From: CAYUYM01 sp964449305
GTDB lineage: Bacteria > Bacteroidota > Ignavibacteria > SZUA-365 > CAYQST01
Length of the DNA stretch: 5,559 nucleotides
Direction of reading: 5' to 3'
Assembly (NCBI GenBank): GCA_964449305.1
Contig: CAYUYM010000214.1
Coordinates: forward strand, 1-5,559
Shown: positions 1 to 5,559 of the stretch, in pieces
Numbering within the stretch: the first letter of the stretch is position 1
Layout: the number at the start of each line of letters is the position of its first letter
Made by a program: the position numbers and the translations under genes
The notes under the pieces: model-generated
What the model was told of the DNA's origin: nothing
Seen by the model: only the letters and a program-made list of their open reading frames with translations
The model's database searches: none

Positions 1-1891
1 GGGTGCCATGACGTGCCGGTCCGAGAATGACGGACTCGAAGTCCATGACATCACCATGACGTTTGCCGTCTGCCAGCCTCAGCGATTTTCTCACCTCAAC
101 ATCCAGGCTGACCGTGACGGTGTACCCGTTGAGATTCGTGATGCCCGCAGGCAACTGCACAGCGAAGCGGCAACGGCGCCGCATCCGCTGGTACTCAGGC
201 TCCGATGGCACCCTGTTCGAGAATGCCAATCTTGTCAAGGGAAGGAGCGCGATGCCCAGCCCGCCGGTGACGAACGCTCTCTTTGTGGTGTCCGCTGACG
301 GGGGGACAATGGTGACCATGGAGTTGTCGGGAGTCAGGGGCACATTCGCATCAGGTGTGAGTTGCTGCATCGGCCTGATGCTGCTGTTGTCTGGCGAGAC
401 CTCGGTTGGAGATTGCTGTGGCTGCGACGTCGGAGTCCCCGGGGTGTCGGGGGCCACCGGGGCCTGTGTTGTCGGCGATGTACGATCCCGTGTCACCAGC
501 GGTTCGGGTTGCACAGTCAGGATTGGAGCAGTAGTCTGTTGTGGATGTGGTTGGGTGGGACCAGGATTCGGCCGGTAGGACCGGACATTGATGCTTGTGA
601 CATGCGTGTTGTTTTCGGGACGGACGTCGATCACGGAACTTGGAAGGTTCCGCTTGTAGGCCATGTTCTGCAGGATGTCCGGCGTGGCGATGAAGAGCTT
701 GAGGTCATGATTGCCGACGCTCGACGGGGACGGGTCGCTTCCAACGGTGATCAGGTCCGGGTCGTCGACAGCGATCTGAAACTGATAGGTGTTTCCGATC
801 CTGCGAGCCTGGGGTGGCGTCAGCCGGATGGTCGAGGTCTTGTCGAATGTGCATTCCAGATAGAAATTCGGATCCACCGCCCATCCTGCATACTGTACTA
901 CGACACAGAGTGTGCAACCGTGCAGCCCAACCACGCTCTCGCCGTTCTGCAGGGTGATCCAGCAACGGCCCGAGTCATTGCTCGGCGCAGCACCCTGCGG
1001 CGCCACCCACTGCGAGAATGAGCCAAAGGACAGATCGATGTTGCTCCCGCCATAGCGAAACTCCCCGGGCTCGGCATACCCATCGTTCTCGCCCAGCGGG
1101 TTGCCGGCGTCGTCCATGGCCCGTACGGTCCAGACATACTGCGGCACGCGTCCGGGCAGCTCAACATCCGGCGGCCAGATCAGTTGTGTCAGCTGTGTCA
1201 CCTCACGGGTCAGAATGGGCATGTTGCTTCGCAGCGCCTGCGATGGCGTCTGTCCCTCCAGAATCTCGAACACGAGGATCTGATACCGGACCGATGGTGC
1301 CTGCGGTGTGACGCCGACCCATTGGAAGTGAGGCCGGACATGCCAGTCAACCGTCTGGTTGTTGATGGGGCTGACGAGCGTGGGGCTCTGGTATGCGGTC
1401 AACTGGAAACTGTGGCACACAGGCCCACGAGGCGAGAGGAGACTCTGCTCTGTTGCCGGGTCGATGATGTCGAGGCAGAGTTCGTACAGGCCTGATCGCA
1501 GCCTGCCGGTGCGTGCGGCCTCCTCGCGTTCCGCGATGGAGTATTCGATGGCGACTTCCGGCATGGTTGTCTCCGGGTACCAGGTGCTCATGCCCGCGGG
1601 AAAGTGCTGCACCGCAAGCATGGACGGCCGTGTCTGGGCCACCGCCTCGCCATCGCGCTTGAGCACGGCACGGATCCGCCCCTGGATGTCCGTGGCGCCA
1701 TTGTTCATCACGGAGAGTACGGCGGTGATCTTTCTGTTGCGCCAGTCCGAGAGATAGGGGCTGGGATTGGCCGTTGTCATGAGTGTGGCGGTGAGGCCCT
1801 GGGCGTGGGTTGCGGAGGGAGGGAGCATCATCAGGCAGGTGCAGATCATGTGCACCACGAAGGGGGCGGTGAAACGGAATGGGATGTCCAT
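1..1891 (-). CDS. Secreted multidomain protein with Ig-like and fibronectin-III-like domains (3' end outside window)
   Basis: The frame is open from ATG 1891 to the left edge with no stop, giving 630 visible residues. A signal peptide (MDIPFRFTAPFVVHMICTCL..., likely cut after ATHA at residue 30) is followed by an Ig-like domain (about 32-165) with KITAVLSVMNNGATDIQGRI, GLYELCLDIIDPAT and GPVCHSFQL; Cys139 and Cys159 could pair. A fibronectin-III-like domain follows (about 168-281) with SPINNQTVDW, HFQWVGVTP, YQILVFEILEGQTP, TQLIWPPDVELPG and YVWTVRAMDDAGNPLGENDG. Next is a beta-rich region (about 290-440) with cysteines at 310, 326, 329 and 347, a Pro/Gln/Thr/Ser-rich linker (about 441-535), a hydrophobic stretch (about 539-557) and a further beta-rich segment cut by the edge. 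The first two domains resemble Bacteroidota surface proteins that databases sometimes label TANFOR; this is from memory and unverified. It starts 8 bases after the barrel gene's stop, suggesting a joint function at the outer membrane. The sorting signal, if any, lies outside the window. Confidence 0.9.
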   Translation of the reverse strand, partial: MDIPFRFTAPFVVHMICTCLMMLPPSATHAQGLTATLMTTANPSPYLSDWRNRKITAVLSVMNNGATDIQGRIRAVLKRDGEAVAQTRPSMLAVQHFPAGMSTWYPETTMPEVAIEYSIAEREEAARTGRLRSGLYELCLDIIDPATEQSLLSPRGPVCHSFQLTAYQSPTLVSPINNQTVDWHVRPHFQWVGVTPQAPSVRYQILVFEILEGQTPSQALRSNMPILTREVTQLTQLIWPPDVELPGRVPQYVWTVRAMDDAGNPLGENDGYAEPGEFRYGGSNIDLSFGSFSQWVAPQGAAPSNDSGRCWITLQNGESVVGLHGCTLCVVVQYAGWAVDPNFYLECTFDKTSTIRLTPPQARRIGNTYQFQIAVDDPDLITVGSDPSPSSVGNHDLKLFIATPDILQNMAYKRNLPSSVIDVRPENNTHVTSINVRSYRPNPGPTQPHPQQTTAPILTVQPEPLVTRDRTSPTTQAPVAPDTPGTPTSQPQQSPTEVSPDNSSIRPMQQLTPDANVPLTPDNSMVTIVPPSADTTKRAFVTGGLGIALLPLTRLAFSNRVPSEPEYQRMRRRCRFAVQLPAGITNLNGYTVTVSLDVEVRKSLRLADGKRHGDVMDFESVILGPARHGT

Positions 1892-1896
1892 GGGGA

Positions 1897-1901
1897 CTCC
1901 T
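1897..1901 (-). promoter_or_regulatory. Ribosome binding site of the Fn3-like gene, overlapping the barrel stop codon
   Basis: On the minus strand AGGAG sits five bases before the ATG at 1891. Its first two bases are the last two of the barrel gene's TAG stop (1902-1900). A ribosome finishing the barrel would cover this site, so translational coupling is likely. It also fixes the start of the third gene, where an alternative in-frame ATG lies 14 codons further on. Confidence 0.8.
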
Positions 1902-3618
1902 AGAATTTCTGGGAGAGGGAGGTTTCAAACAGCGTCTCCCCGAACGAGCCTCTGGGATGGGAGGACCCGTAGGAATAGCTGTTGTGCGACACGGATAGGC
2001 GCAGCGAGAGTGTGCGCATCAGGGTGGCACGTACGGCAAGACGGACGTTGTTCTGAACGTCGGACGTGAAATCCGCGACGGCATTGCTCGACCATGTGTA
2101 CGACAGGCTCGGTGCCAGCACTCCTTCGAACAGCGAGTATCCGAGGGTGGCGGTGATGCCAGTCATGGAAAGATTGCCGGACGGCATGTCGTTGGTCATG
2201 TGCATGGCCATGAGGGACCAGGTCAACGGAATGCGCAGCAGGGTCGCGTTGTATCCGGCGCTGAGTGTGTTTGTGTTGTTGGATGCGAGAGCGCCGGAGA
2301 TGCTGTTGTAGTCGGTGAAGGCATCGATGGACCAGCCGGCGCTGAGCATGTGGATCATGTCGTCCGATGTGATGGTCCACCCGGGCATGATCGAGAAGGA
2401 GTTCGTCACCGACTCGACCTTCAGTGTGTCATTGGTCATCCTGTTGCGGAAGCCGAAGTTCGCATAGCGCATGGAAAGGTCGATGGCGCTGGTGATGCGT
2501 GCCAGCACATCCATTGTCCCGATCACCTGCGTTGTGGCGGTTCCCCTCGTCTCGGAGAGGTTGTTCCTCCGGACACCGATGGAGGCGTTCACCGAGATGG
2601 CCCGGTCGAGGAACTGCGCCCGCGGCGCGATGAGGAATTCCAGCCGGTCATTCTGCAGGAAGGGCCAGGCAAGCGAGGTGTATCCGGGGCCGATGAGCCG
2701 GCTCGAAAGCTTGACTCCCCAGGTCCGCTGATTGATCGCGACCGCAACCGAGCCGGCGAAATCCGCACGTGTGGAGGATCGCTGTGTCAGCAGTGCATCG
2801 GGGATTCTGATGTCCGTGTTGACAACAGGGCTGGACTCCAGGTCCCGTGTGAGGCCGCTGATACCTCCCTCGCCGGAGATCGTGACGCCGTTCAGCACGC
2901 CCACACGGAAGTTGACGCTGCCCAGGAGTCCTTCCTGGGGAAGGACGCCCACGGGATGCCGTGTCACCGAGCCGAGGTCGTCCTTCGCCTTGACGATGTT
3001 CAGGTGGAGGCAATCCCCCTCGTCACCGCCGATGCCCAGTTTGGCCATGGTGAGCGTCCGCGCATATGCGCCGCGTATGCCACGGGTGGAGTCGGGTTCG
3101 ATGGCACGCTGGGAAACACCGGTGGCGGCCGCAAGGCGGAACACTCCCGGCGTGAGGTCGATGCCGGCACCGAAGACCTGTTCATCACCGGCGGACAACT
3201 CCGAGTAGGAGGGTGATTGGGATCCCAGTGTGAGCCGGCCCCAACCGCCGGTCGGGATGACCGACAGGTTGAAGGTGTTCCCCGGATTCTGCAGAATCTG
3301 GAGAAGCGACGGGCTCCCGACAGCCGGTGTGAGGGCGTTCGTCTCCCTCGAAGAGATCATGAGGGTGATCGGGATGGTGACGGCGTTTGAGAAATTCATG
3401 ACAGGACTGAAGGACATCCGCCACAGGTTTGCCGGGCGCCTGGCCTGCATCAGATCGGGGAGGGAGGTGCTGTGGCCATACACATCACCGGTCAGGAACA
3501 CCGAACCGGAGATGGTGAATCCGGGCGCCGGCGCGGTCTGGGAGTGACAGGTGGACACATGCAGAACGCAGATGCAACACGCAACACAGAATGCCATGAC
3601 CCGCATGGACGATTGCAT
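1900..3618 (-). CDS. Predicted outer-membrane beta-barrel protein, 572 aa, uncharacterised family
   Basis: The start at 3618 is chosen because a TGAGGT ribosome site precedes it and a signal peptide follows at once (MRVMAFCVACCICVLHV, probable cleavage near residues 25-26, before QTAPAPG). The rest is a string of short amphipathic strands with Gly/Asn/Ser turns and ends SLSQKF. A terminal Phe is the usual BAM recognition feature of outer-membrane barrels. The N-terminal third has a pattern I recall from uncharacterised Bacteroidota/Ignavibacteria barrels: ARRPANLWRMSF, then TGGWGRLTLGSQSPSYSEL, FGAGIDLTPGVFRLA, RAIEPDSTRGIRGAYARTL and VKAKDDLGSV. At 572 residues it is far larger than PorP/SprF-type T9SS barrels, and it has no TonB box or plug domain that I can see. 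The substrate or partner is unknown. Its stop codon overlaps the ribosome site of the next gene, so the two proteins are probably translated together. A Met-rich strand lies near residues 470-485. It could be a porin, or an export or anchoring barrel for its partner. Confidence 0.9.
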   Translation of the reverse strand: MQSSMRVMAFCVACCICVLHVSTCHSQTAPAPGFTISGSVFLTGDVYGHSTSLPDLMQARRPANLWRMSFSPVMNFSNAVTIPITLMISSRETNALTPAVGSPSLLQILQNPGNTFNLSVIPTGGWGRLTLGSQSPSYSELSAGDEQVFGAGIDLTPGVFRLAAATGVSQRAIEPDSTRGIRGAYARTLTMAKLGIGGDEGDCLHLNIVKAKDDLGSVTRHPVGVLPQEGLLGSVNFRVGVLNGVTISGEGGISGLTRDLESSPVVNTDIRIPDALLTQRSSTRADFAGSVAVAINQRTWGVKLSSRLIGPGYTSLAWPFLQNDRLEFLIAPRAQFLDRAISVNASIGVRRNNLSETRGTATTQVIGTMDVLARITSAIDLSMRYANFGFRNRMTNDTLKVESVTNSFSIMPGWTITSDDMIHMLSAGWSIDAFTDYNSISGALASNNTNTLSAGYNATLLRIPLTWSLMAMHMTNDMPSGNLSMTGITATLGYSLFEGVLAPSLSYTWSSNAVADFTSDVQNNVRLAVRATLMRTLSLRLSVSHNSYSYGSSHPRGSFGETLFETSLSQKF

Positions 3619-3622
3619 TGTG

Positions 3623-3628
3623 ACCTCA
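3623..3628 (-). promoter_or_regulatory. Ribosome binding site of the barrel gene
   Basis: On the minus strand TGAGGT ends four bases before the ATG at 3618, so the GAGG core is five bases from the start. It decides between this ATG and upstream in-frame codons as far as 3732, which would add 38 residues of non-signal-like sequence. The chosen start also puts the hydrophobic signal peptide at the N-terminus. Confidence 0.7.
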
Positions 3629-3703
3629 AATGGAAGTATGTGGGGAGCCTTCGATGGATGTGAAGGCGGGGGATTCAGACCGAAAAAACAACCATTTGAG
3701 GGG

Positions 3704-3732
3704 AATGTACCTGATTTTTCTCCCTGACGCAA
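3704..3732 (-). promoter_or_regulatory. Weak candidate promoter for the barrel operon
   Basis: On the minus strand TTGCGT (3732-3727) and TACATT (3709-3704) are separated by 17 bases, in an A/T-richer stretch. This would give a leader of roughly 80 bases before the ATG at 3618. The match to sigma-70 boxes is partial, and housekeeping promoters in Bacteroidota often follow a different consensus (TTTG and TAnnTTTG), so this is only a candidate. Confidence 0.25.
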
Positions 3733-3894
3733 TGAATGTGCATGGTGTTCGCGACATTTTCTGGAGTCGTTCGGCGATGCGGGTCACGAGAGAAGCGTTG
3801 CTGATGCTCAGGCCGCGTCCCGCCACTGTTTGCATGGTCGGGGTGCTGATGCCATCGGTGGGAGCGTGTGCCCCCAAGGGAAGCGCGGAATGAA

Positions 3895-3920
3895 ACGGGC
3901 GGACTGTGAGGTCCGCCCGT
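3895..3920 (-). terminator. Hairpin terminator after the T9SS cargo gene
   Basis: Bases 3895-3904 and 3911-3920 form a perfect 10-bp GC-rich inverted repeat with a 6-base loop. It lies 26 bases beyond the stop of the upstream gene. On the minus strand it is followed by GTTTCATTCC, a short and interrupted T-run, so it resembles an intrinsic terminator with a weak U-tract. It separates the T9SS cargo gene from the barrel gene. Confidence 0.7.
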
Positions 3921-3946
3921 GGAAATCGGGGTCAATGCTCCGTCGG

Positions 3947-5559
3947 CTATCGGGCGATCAGAACCGTCTGCTGGTGCACGATGGCGCCATTCAACACCAC
4001 GCGCACCACATAGGTCCCGGCAGGCAACGCTCCGGTCCGGAGCACGTCGGTGTGCGATCCTGCCGGTCGTTCATCATGCCGCAGCGCTGCCACCTCGCGC
4101 CCCATCACATCATACATTGCGATGACGAGACTGCCCGGCTCGGTGATGGTGTAGGATACGGTCGCACTGGTGCGGACGGGATGCGGGTACACGGCACATG
4201 ACGACGTCTCCTCATGCCCGGCGAGCGTGGGCATCCTCAGATGGGCATCCGCGATCGTCATGCCCGAGGCATCCGCGAGTTCGTTGGTGATCCCGCCCGC
4301 CAGTTCCAATGCGGCCTCCCGGCCATCATGGCGGCCGTCGGCCTGCACGGTGAGGAACAGGAGGACATCGCCGGCATCAAGGTTCATGGCACTCAGCGAG
4401 CTCCAGTACAACCTGGTCTCATCGCCGTCCACCACACGTTGCACGGCCTCGCTCTCCTCGGCCATGCGTGCGCCGACAATTCGCAGCGCCGGGAGATTGC
4501 GGAAGATGAGCGTCACCGCTCCCACCTGCATGGCATTGGTGACGTGCACAGGGATCTCGGCGGTGCCGCCAACCCGGAGCACTCCCCGGCCGATGTGCTG
4601 GAGATCGACGTACGGGTGCTCCGTCTCCTTCTTGATGCCTGTTGGGGGAATGTGGGATCCATTCACATCACCGGCGCAAAGGCCGTAGAAGTCGTTGGTG
4701 GCATTGGTGGAGGTCACATCGATCGTGAAGTCCGTGAAGACGTTCATTGGCGAAGCAAGTGTACCCATCGCTCCGGGAGCGTTGCCGTTGGTGAAGATCC
4801 ACCTGGCGACATCGAAGCCTGTCGAGGAGTTCGTCAGATACGCGGTCCGGATCGCACTGGCGTCGGCGGCAGTGATCGTGGGAGAGGAGGCGGGCCAGGT
4901 GGGCGACTTCACATCGGCCGCCATGCGGATGATCGTGGGCGAGGCGGCGAGGAGGGGAGAGGCGGAAACGTGTCGCAGGACCGCGAGGTAATCCGCGGAG
5001 TTGACACCCTGCCAGGTCTGCCAGTTGCCACCACCTGCCGACTGCAGACGGATCGTGTAGGTGCCGGTGGGCACATCAGCAAACGAGTAGGCACCGAGGG
5101 CGTTGGTGGTGGTGGTTGCGCGTGGTGTGCCGCCCGCTGTCGGGCCGTCAAAGAGCTTCACAGTGATGCCGTTCATTCCAGTGCCCTGGGTGTTGGCGTA
5201 GCGGATCGTGCCGTTTGCCGAGCACGGGTGCACATCGATCAGCACGGCATCCGTCTCCGCCTCGGTGCAGACGCCACTCCTCACGATCGCACGGAACCAG
5301 GTCGGGACGGATATGACACCCATGGTGGCGCCGGACAAGGTGGTTGATGTTGTGGAGATGTCCGTGGGTGATGTGAAGCCGACGTCATGCGAGCGCTGCC
5401 ACTTCATCACCTCGCCGGTCTGTCCCGACAGCGTCAGGCTGGCGGGTGTGCTGCCCGTGCAGATCACCTGGGCGGAGGAGACGTTTCCCGCGACGGTCGG
5501 GGGATTGACGGTGATTGTGGCTGAGCCCGTCTGCGCCTGCGAGCAGGTGTTGTCGTCGG
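3947..5559 (-). CDS. Large secreted modular protein with Ig-like, dockerin-like and cohesin-like modules and a C-terminal T9SS sorting domain (5' end outside window)
   Basis: The frame is open from the right edge to a TAG at 3947-3949, giving 536 visible residues (residue 1 at 5557-5555). The true start and signal peptide lie outside the window; the GTG at 5467 is internal because the frame continues upstream with the same repeat pattern. Visible order: tail of an Ig-like repeat (1-22), a complete CHU_C-type Ig-like repeat (about 23-110), a SdrD_B/CNA-B-like prealbumin domain (about 111-172), a dockerin-like region (about 184-305), a cohesin-like beta-sandwich (about 316-445), and a type A-like T9SS sorting domain (about 454-536) with YPHP, MYDVMGREV and LPAGTYVVRV motifs. 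Family knowledge: such proteins cross the outer membrane through the type IX system, lose the sorting domain and are anchored to surface lipopolysaccharide or released. I infer a cell-surface adhesin or structural protein. No catalytic domain is visible, but the missing N-terminal part could hold one. A hairpin follows the stop, so it is probably the last gene of its transcript. Confidence 0.95.
   Translation of the reverse strand, partial: DDNTCSQAQTGSATITVNPPTVAGNVSSAQVICTGSTPASLTLSGQTGEVMKWQRSHDVGFTSPTDISTTSTTLSGATMGVISVPTWFRAIVRSGVCTEAETDAVLIDVHPCSANGTIRYANTQGTGMNGITVKLFDGPTAGGTPRATTTTNALGAYSFADVPTGTYTIRLQSAGGGNWQTWQGVNSADYLAVLRHVSASPLLAASPTIIRMAADVKSPTWPASSPTITAADASAIRTAYLTNSSTGFDVARWIFTNGNAPGAMGTLASPMNVFTDFTIDVTSTNATNDFYGLCAGDVNGSHIPPTGIKKETEHPYVDLQHIGRGVLRVGGTAEIPVHVTNAMQVGAVTLIFRNLPALRIVGARMAEESEAVQRVVDGDETRLYWSSLSAMNLDAGDVLLFLTVQADGRHDGREAALELAGGITNELADASGMTIADAHLRMPTLAGHEETSSCAVYPHPVRTSATVSYTITEPGSLVIAMYDVMGREVAALRHDERPAGSHTDVLRTGALPAGTYVVRVVLNGAIVHQQTVLIAR
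3950..4198 (-). other. T9SS type A-like C-terminal sorting domain
   Basis: The last 83 residues start CAVYPHPVRTSATVSYTI, continue with SLVIAMYDVMGREVAALRH and LPAGTYVVRVVLNG, and end TVLIAR. This is the three-motif layout of the T9SS type A sorting domain: a YPNP-like start (here YPHP), a YD..G..V strand and a G.Y...V strand followed by a short basic end. By family knowledge it directs export through the type IX translocon and is cleaved by the PorU-type sortase. No T9SS machinery gene is in the window. Confidence 0.9.
4223..4612 (-). other. Cohesin-like beta-sandwich domain
   Basis: The segment from YVDLQHIGRG to about HLRMPTL has the rhythm of cohesin-type modules. It opens with a short strand and a gly-rich turn (VGGTAEIPVHVTNA), continues with a VGAVTLIFRNLPALRIVGA strand pair, and then has a DAGDVLLFLTVQA strand and a closing LELAGGITNELADASG segment. 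In many T9SS cargo proteins such a domain sits directly before the sorting domain. Whether it binds the adjacent dockerin-like region or another protein cannot be told from sequence. Confidence 0.6.
4643..5008 (-). other. Degenerate dockerin-like region
   Basis: Three pieces match the dockerin-like arrangement I recall from Bacteroidota T9SS cargo: GVNSADYLAVLRHVS, then AADV followed by ITAADASAIRTAYLT, then GLCAGDVNGSHIPP. In the usual version the second half reads DVNxDGxVNxxD, giving a calcium-binding loop. Here the loop is replaced by a Lys/Pro/Ser-rich insertion, so several expected Asp/Asn ligands are missing. The assignment rests on spacing and the flanking helices, not on an intact calcium site. 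Confidence 0.6.
5042..5227 (-). other. SdrD_B/CNA-B-like prealbumin-fold domain
   Basis: The segment beginning PCSANGTIRY and containing GMNGITVKLFDG, then NALGAYSFADVPTGTYTIRLQ, follows the pattern G-x-V-K-L ... T-x-x-x-G-x-Y-x-F-x-x-V-x-x-G-T-Y-x-I-x-L seen in SdrD_B, CNA-B and carboxypeptidase regulatory-like domains. These are rigid beta-sandwich stalk modules. I see no convincing isopeptide-bond triad (Lys with Asn/Asp and Glu) from the linear sequence alone. It connects the Ig-like array to the dockerin-like region. Confidence 0.75.
5228..5491 (-). repeat. Ig-like (CHU_C-associated type) protein repeat, one complete unit, preceded by the tail of another
   Basis: This protein-level repeat starts at AGNVSSAQVIC, runs through LTLSGQTGEVMKWQRS, the TDI..TSTTLSGATMG stretch and TWFRAIVRSGVC, and ends at VLIDVHP. 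The conserved W and the paired cysteines near each end are typical of the Ig-like repeats arranged in long tandem arrays in Bacteroidota surface proteins. The preceding bases 5492-5557 encode the end of a prior unit (NTC followed by SATITVNPP), so the full protein very likely carries a tandem array extending beyond the right edge. Boundaries are approximate. Confidence 0.8.

Larger units (their letters stand above)
3619..3946 (-). other. Intergenic region between the T9SS cargo and barrel genes
   Basis: This 328-base stretch holds the hairpin terminator at its upstream end, a weak promoter candidate and the ribosome binding site at its downstream end. The part from 3674 to about 3760 has more A/T runs than its surroundings (A6 at 3683-3688 on the plus strand and a T5 run near 3715), which fits a regulatory region. 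A minus-strand open frame (3626-3877) exists, but it starts at TTG and resembles nothing I know. I see no RNA gene or riboswitch I can name. Confidence 0.6.

Noticed and set aside
1347..1928. Minus-strand open frame of 193 codons in another frame over the start of the Fn3-like gene
   Set aside because: It overlaps the signal peptide, Ig-like and part of the Fn3-like domain coding of the real frame, and its product is Pro/His/Arg-rich without structure. It would also overrun the end of the barrel gene.
2200..3216. Plus-strand open frame of 338 codons opposite the barrel gene
   Set aside because: It is antisense to a well-supported gene, its product is rich in Gly, Arg, His and Asp without strands or a signal, and such frames arise easily opposite GC-rich genes.
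1900..3618. Barrel gene as a PorP/SprF-type T9SS accessory protein
   Set aside because: PorP/SprF-like proteins are roughly half this size and accompany type B sorting domains. The nearby sorting domain is type A-like, and the sequence motifs differ.
1900..3618. Barrel gene as a TonB-dependent receptor
   Set aside because: It is shorter than usual for that family and shows no TonB box or plug domain after the signal peptide.
3626..3877. Possible small 83-codon gene between the T9SS cargo and barrel genes
   Set aside because: It begins at TTG, I see no convincing ribosome site or recognisable motif, and it runs through the likely promoter to end in the barrel gene's ribosome site region.
4214..5347. 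Plus-strand open frame of 377 codons opposite the T9SS cargo gene
   Set aside because: The minus-strand frame shows clear Ig-like, prealbumin and T9SS motifs, whereas this product is Gly/Arg/His-rich with no recognisable domain. It is a codon-usage shadow.
1..5559. CRISPR array, tRNA, rRNA, insertion sequence or attachment site
   Set aside because: No regularly spaced direct repeats, tRNA-like cloverleaf, transposase motif or terminal inverted repeats were found by eye. Almost all of the window is occupied by the three genes.

Overview
The window carries three genes, all transcribed on the minus strand (right to left). All three encode exported proteins, and no cytoplasmic enzyme, RNA gene, mobile element or CRISPR array is visible. 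The organism is most likely a GC-rich member of the Bacteroidota/Chlorobiota side of the FCB group, with a Kapabacteria- or Ignavibacteria-like lineage as my best guess. That placement is an inference from protein style: a C-terminal type IX secretion (T9SS) sorting domain, CHU_C-type Ig-like repeats, dockerin-like and cohesin-like modules, and an outer-membrane barrel ending in Phe.

Right part (5559 down to 3947): the C-terminal 536 residues of a large secreted modular protein whose start lies beyond the right edge. Its modules in order are the tail of one Ig-like repeat, one complete Ig-like repeat, a SdrD_B/CNA-B-like prealbumin domain, a degenerate dockerin-like region, a cohesin-like beta-sandwich and a T9SS type A-like sorting domain. 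A perfect 10-bp hairpin 26 bases after its stop probably ends this transcription unit.

Middle (3946 to 3619): a 328-base non-coding stretch with that terminator, a weak promoter candidate and the ribosome binding site of the next gene.

Left part (3618 down to 1): a tight two-gene unit. The first gene encodes a 572-residue predicted outer-membrane beta-barrel with signal peptide and terminal Phe. Its TAG stop is embedded in the Shine-Dalgarno sequence of the second gene, which encodes a secreted protein with an N-terminal Ig-like domain, a fibronectin-III-like domain, a cysteine-containing third domain, a Pro/Gln/Thr-rich linker and a further domain cut by the left window edge (630 residues visible). 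The third gene is open to the window edge.

The barrel and the Fn3-like protein are probably made together and may form an envelope complex, with the barrel in the outer membrane and the Fn3-like protein attached to it on the periplasmic or outer side. The upstream T9SS cargo may only be a neighbour, because a terminator-like hairpin separates it. The best candidate for an undescribed system is the barrel/Fn3-like pair, but this is an inference from gene layout and remembered family resemblance, not a demonstrated function.
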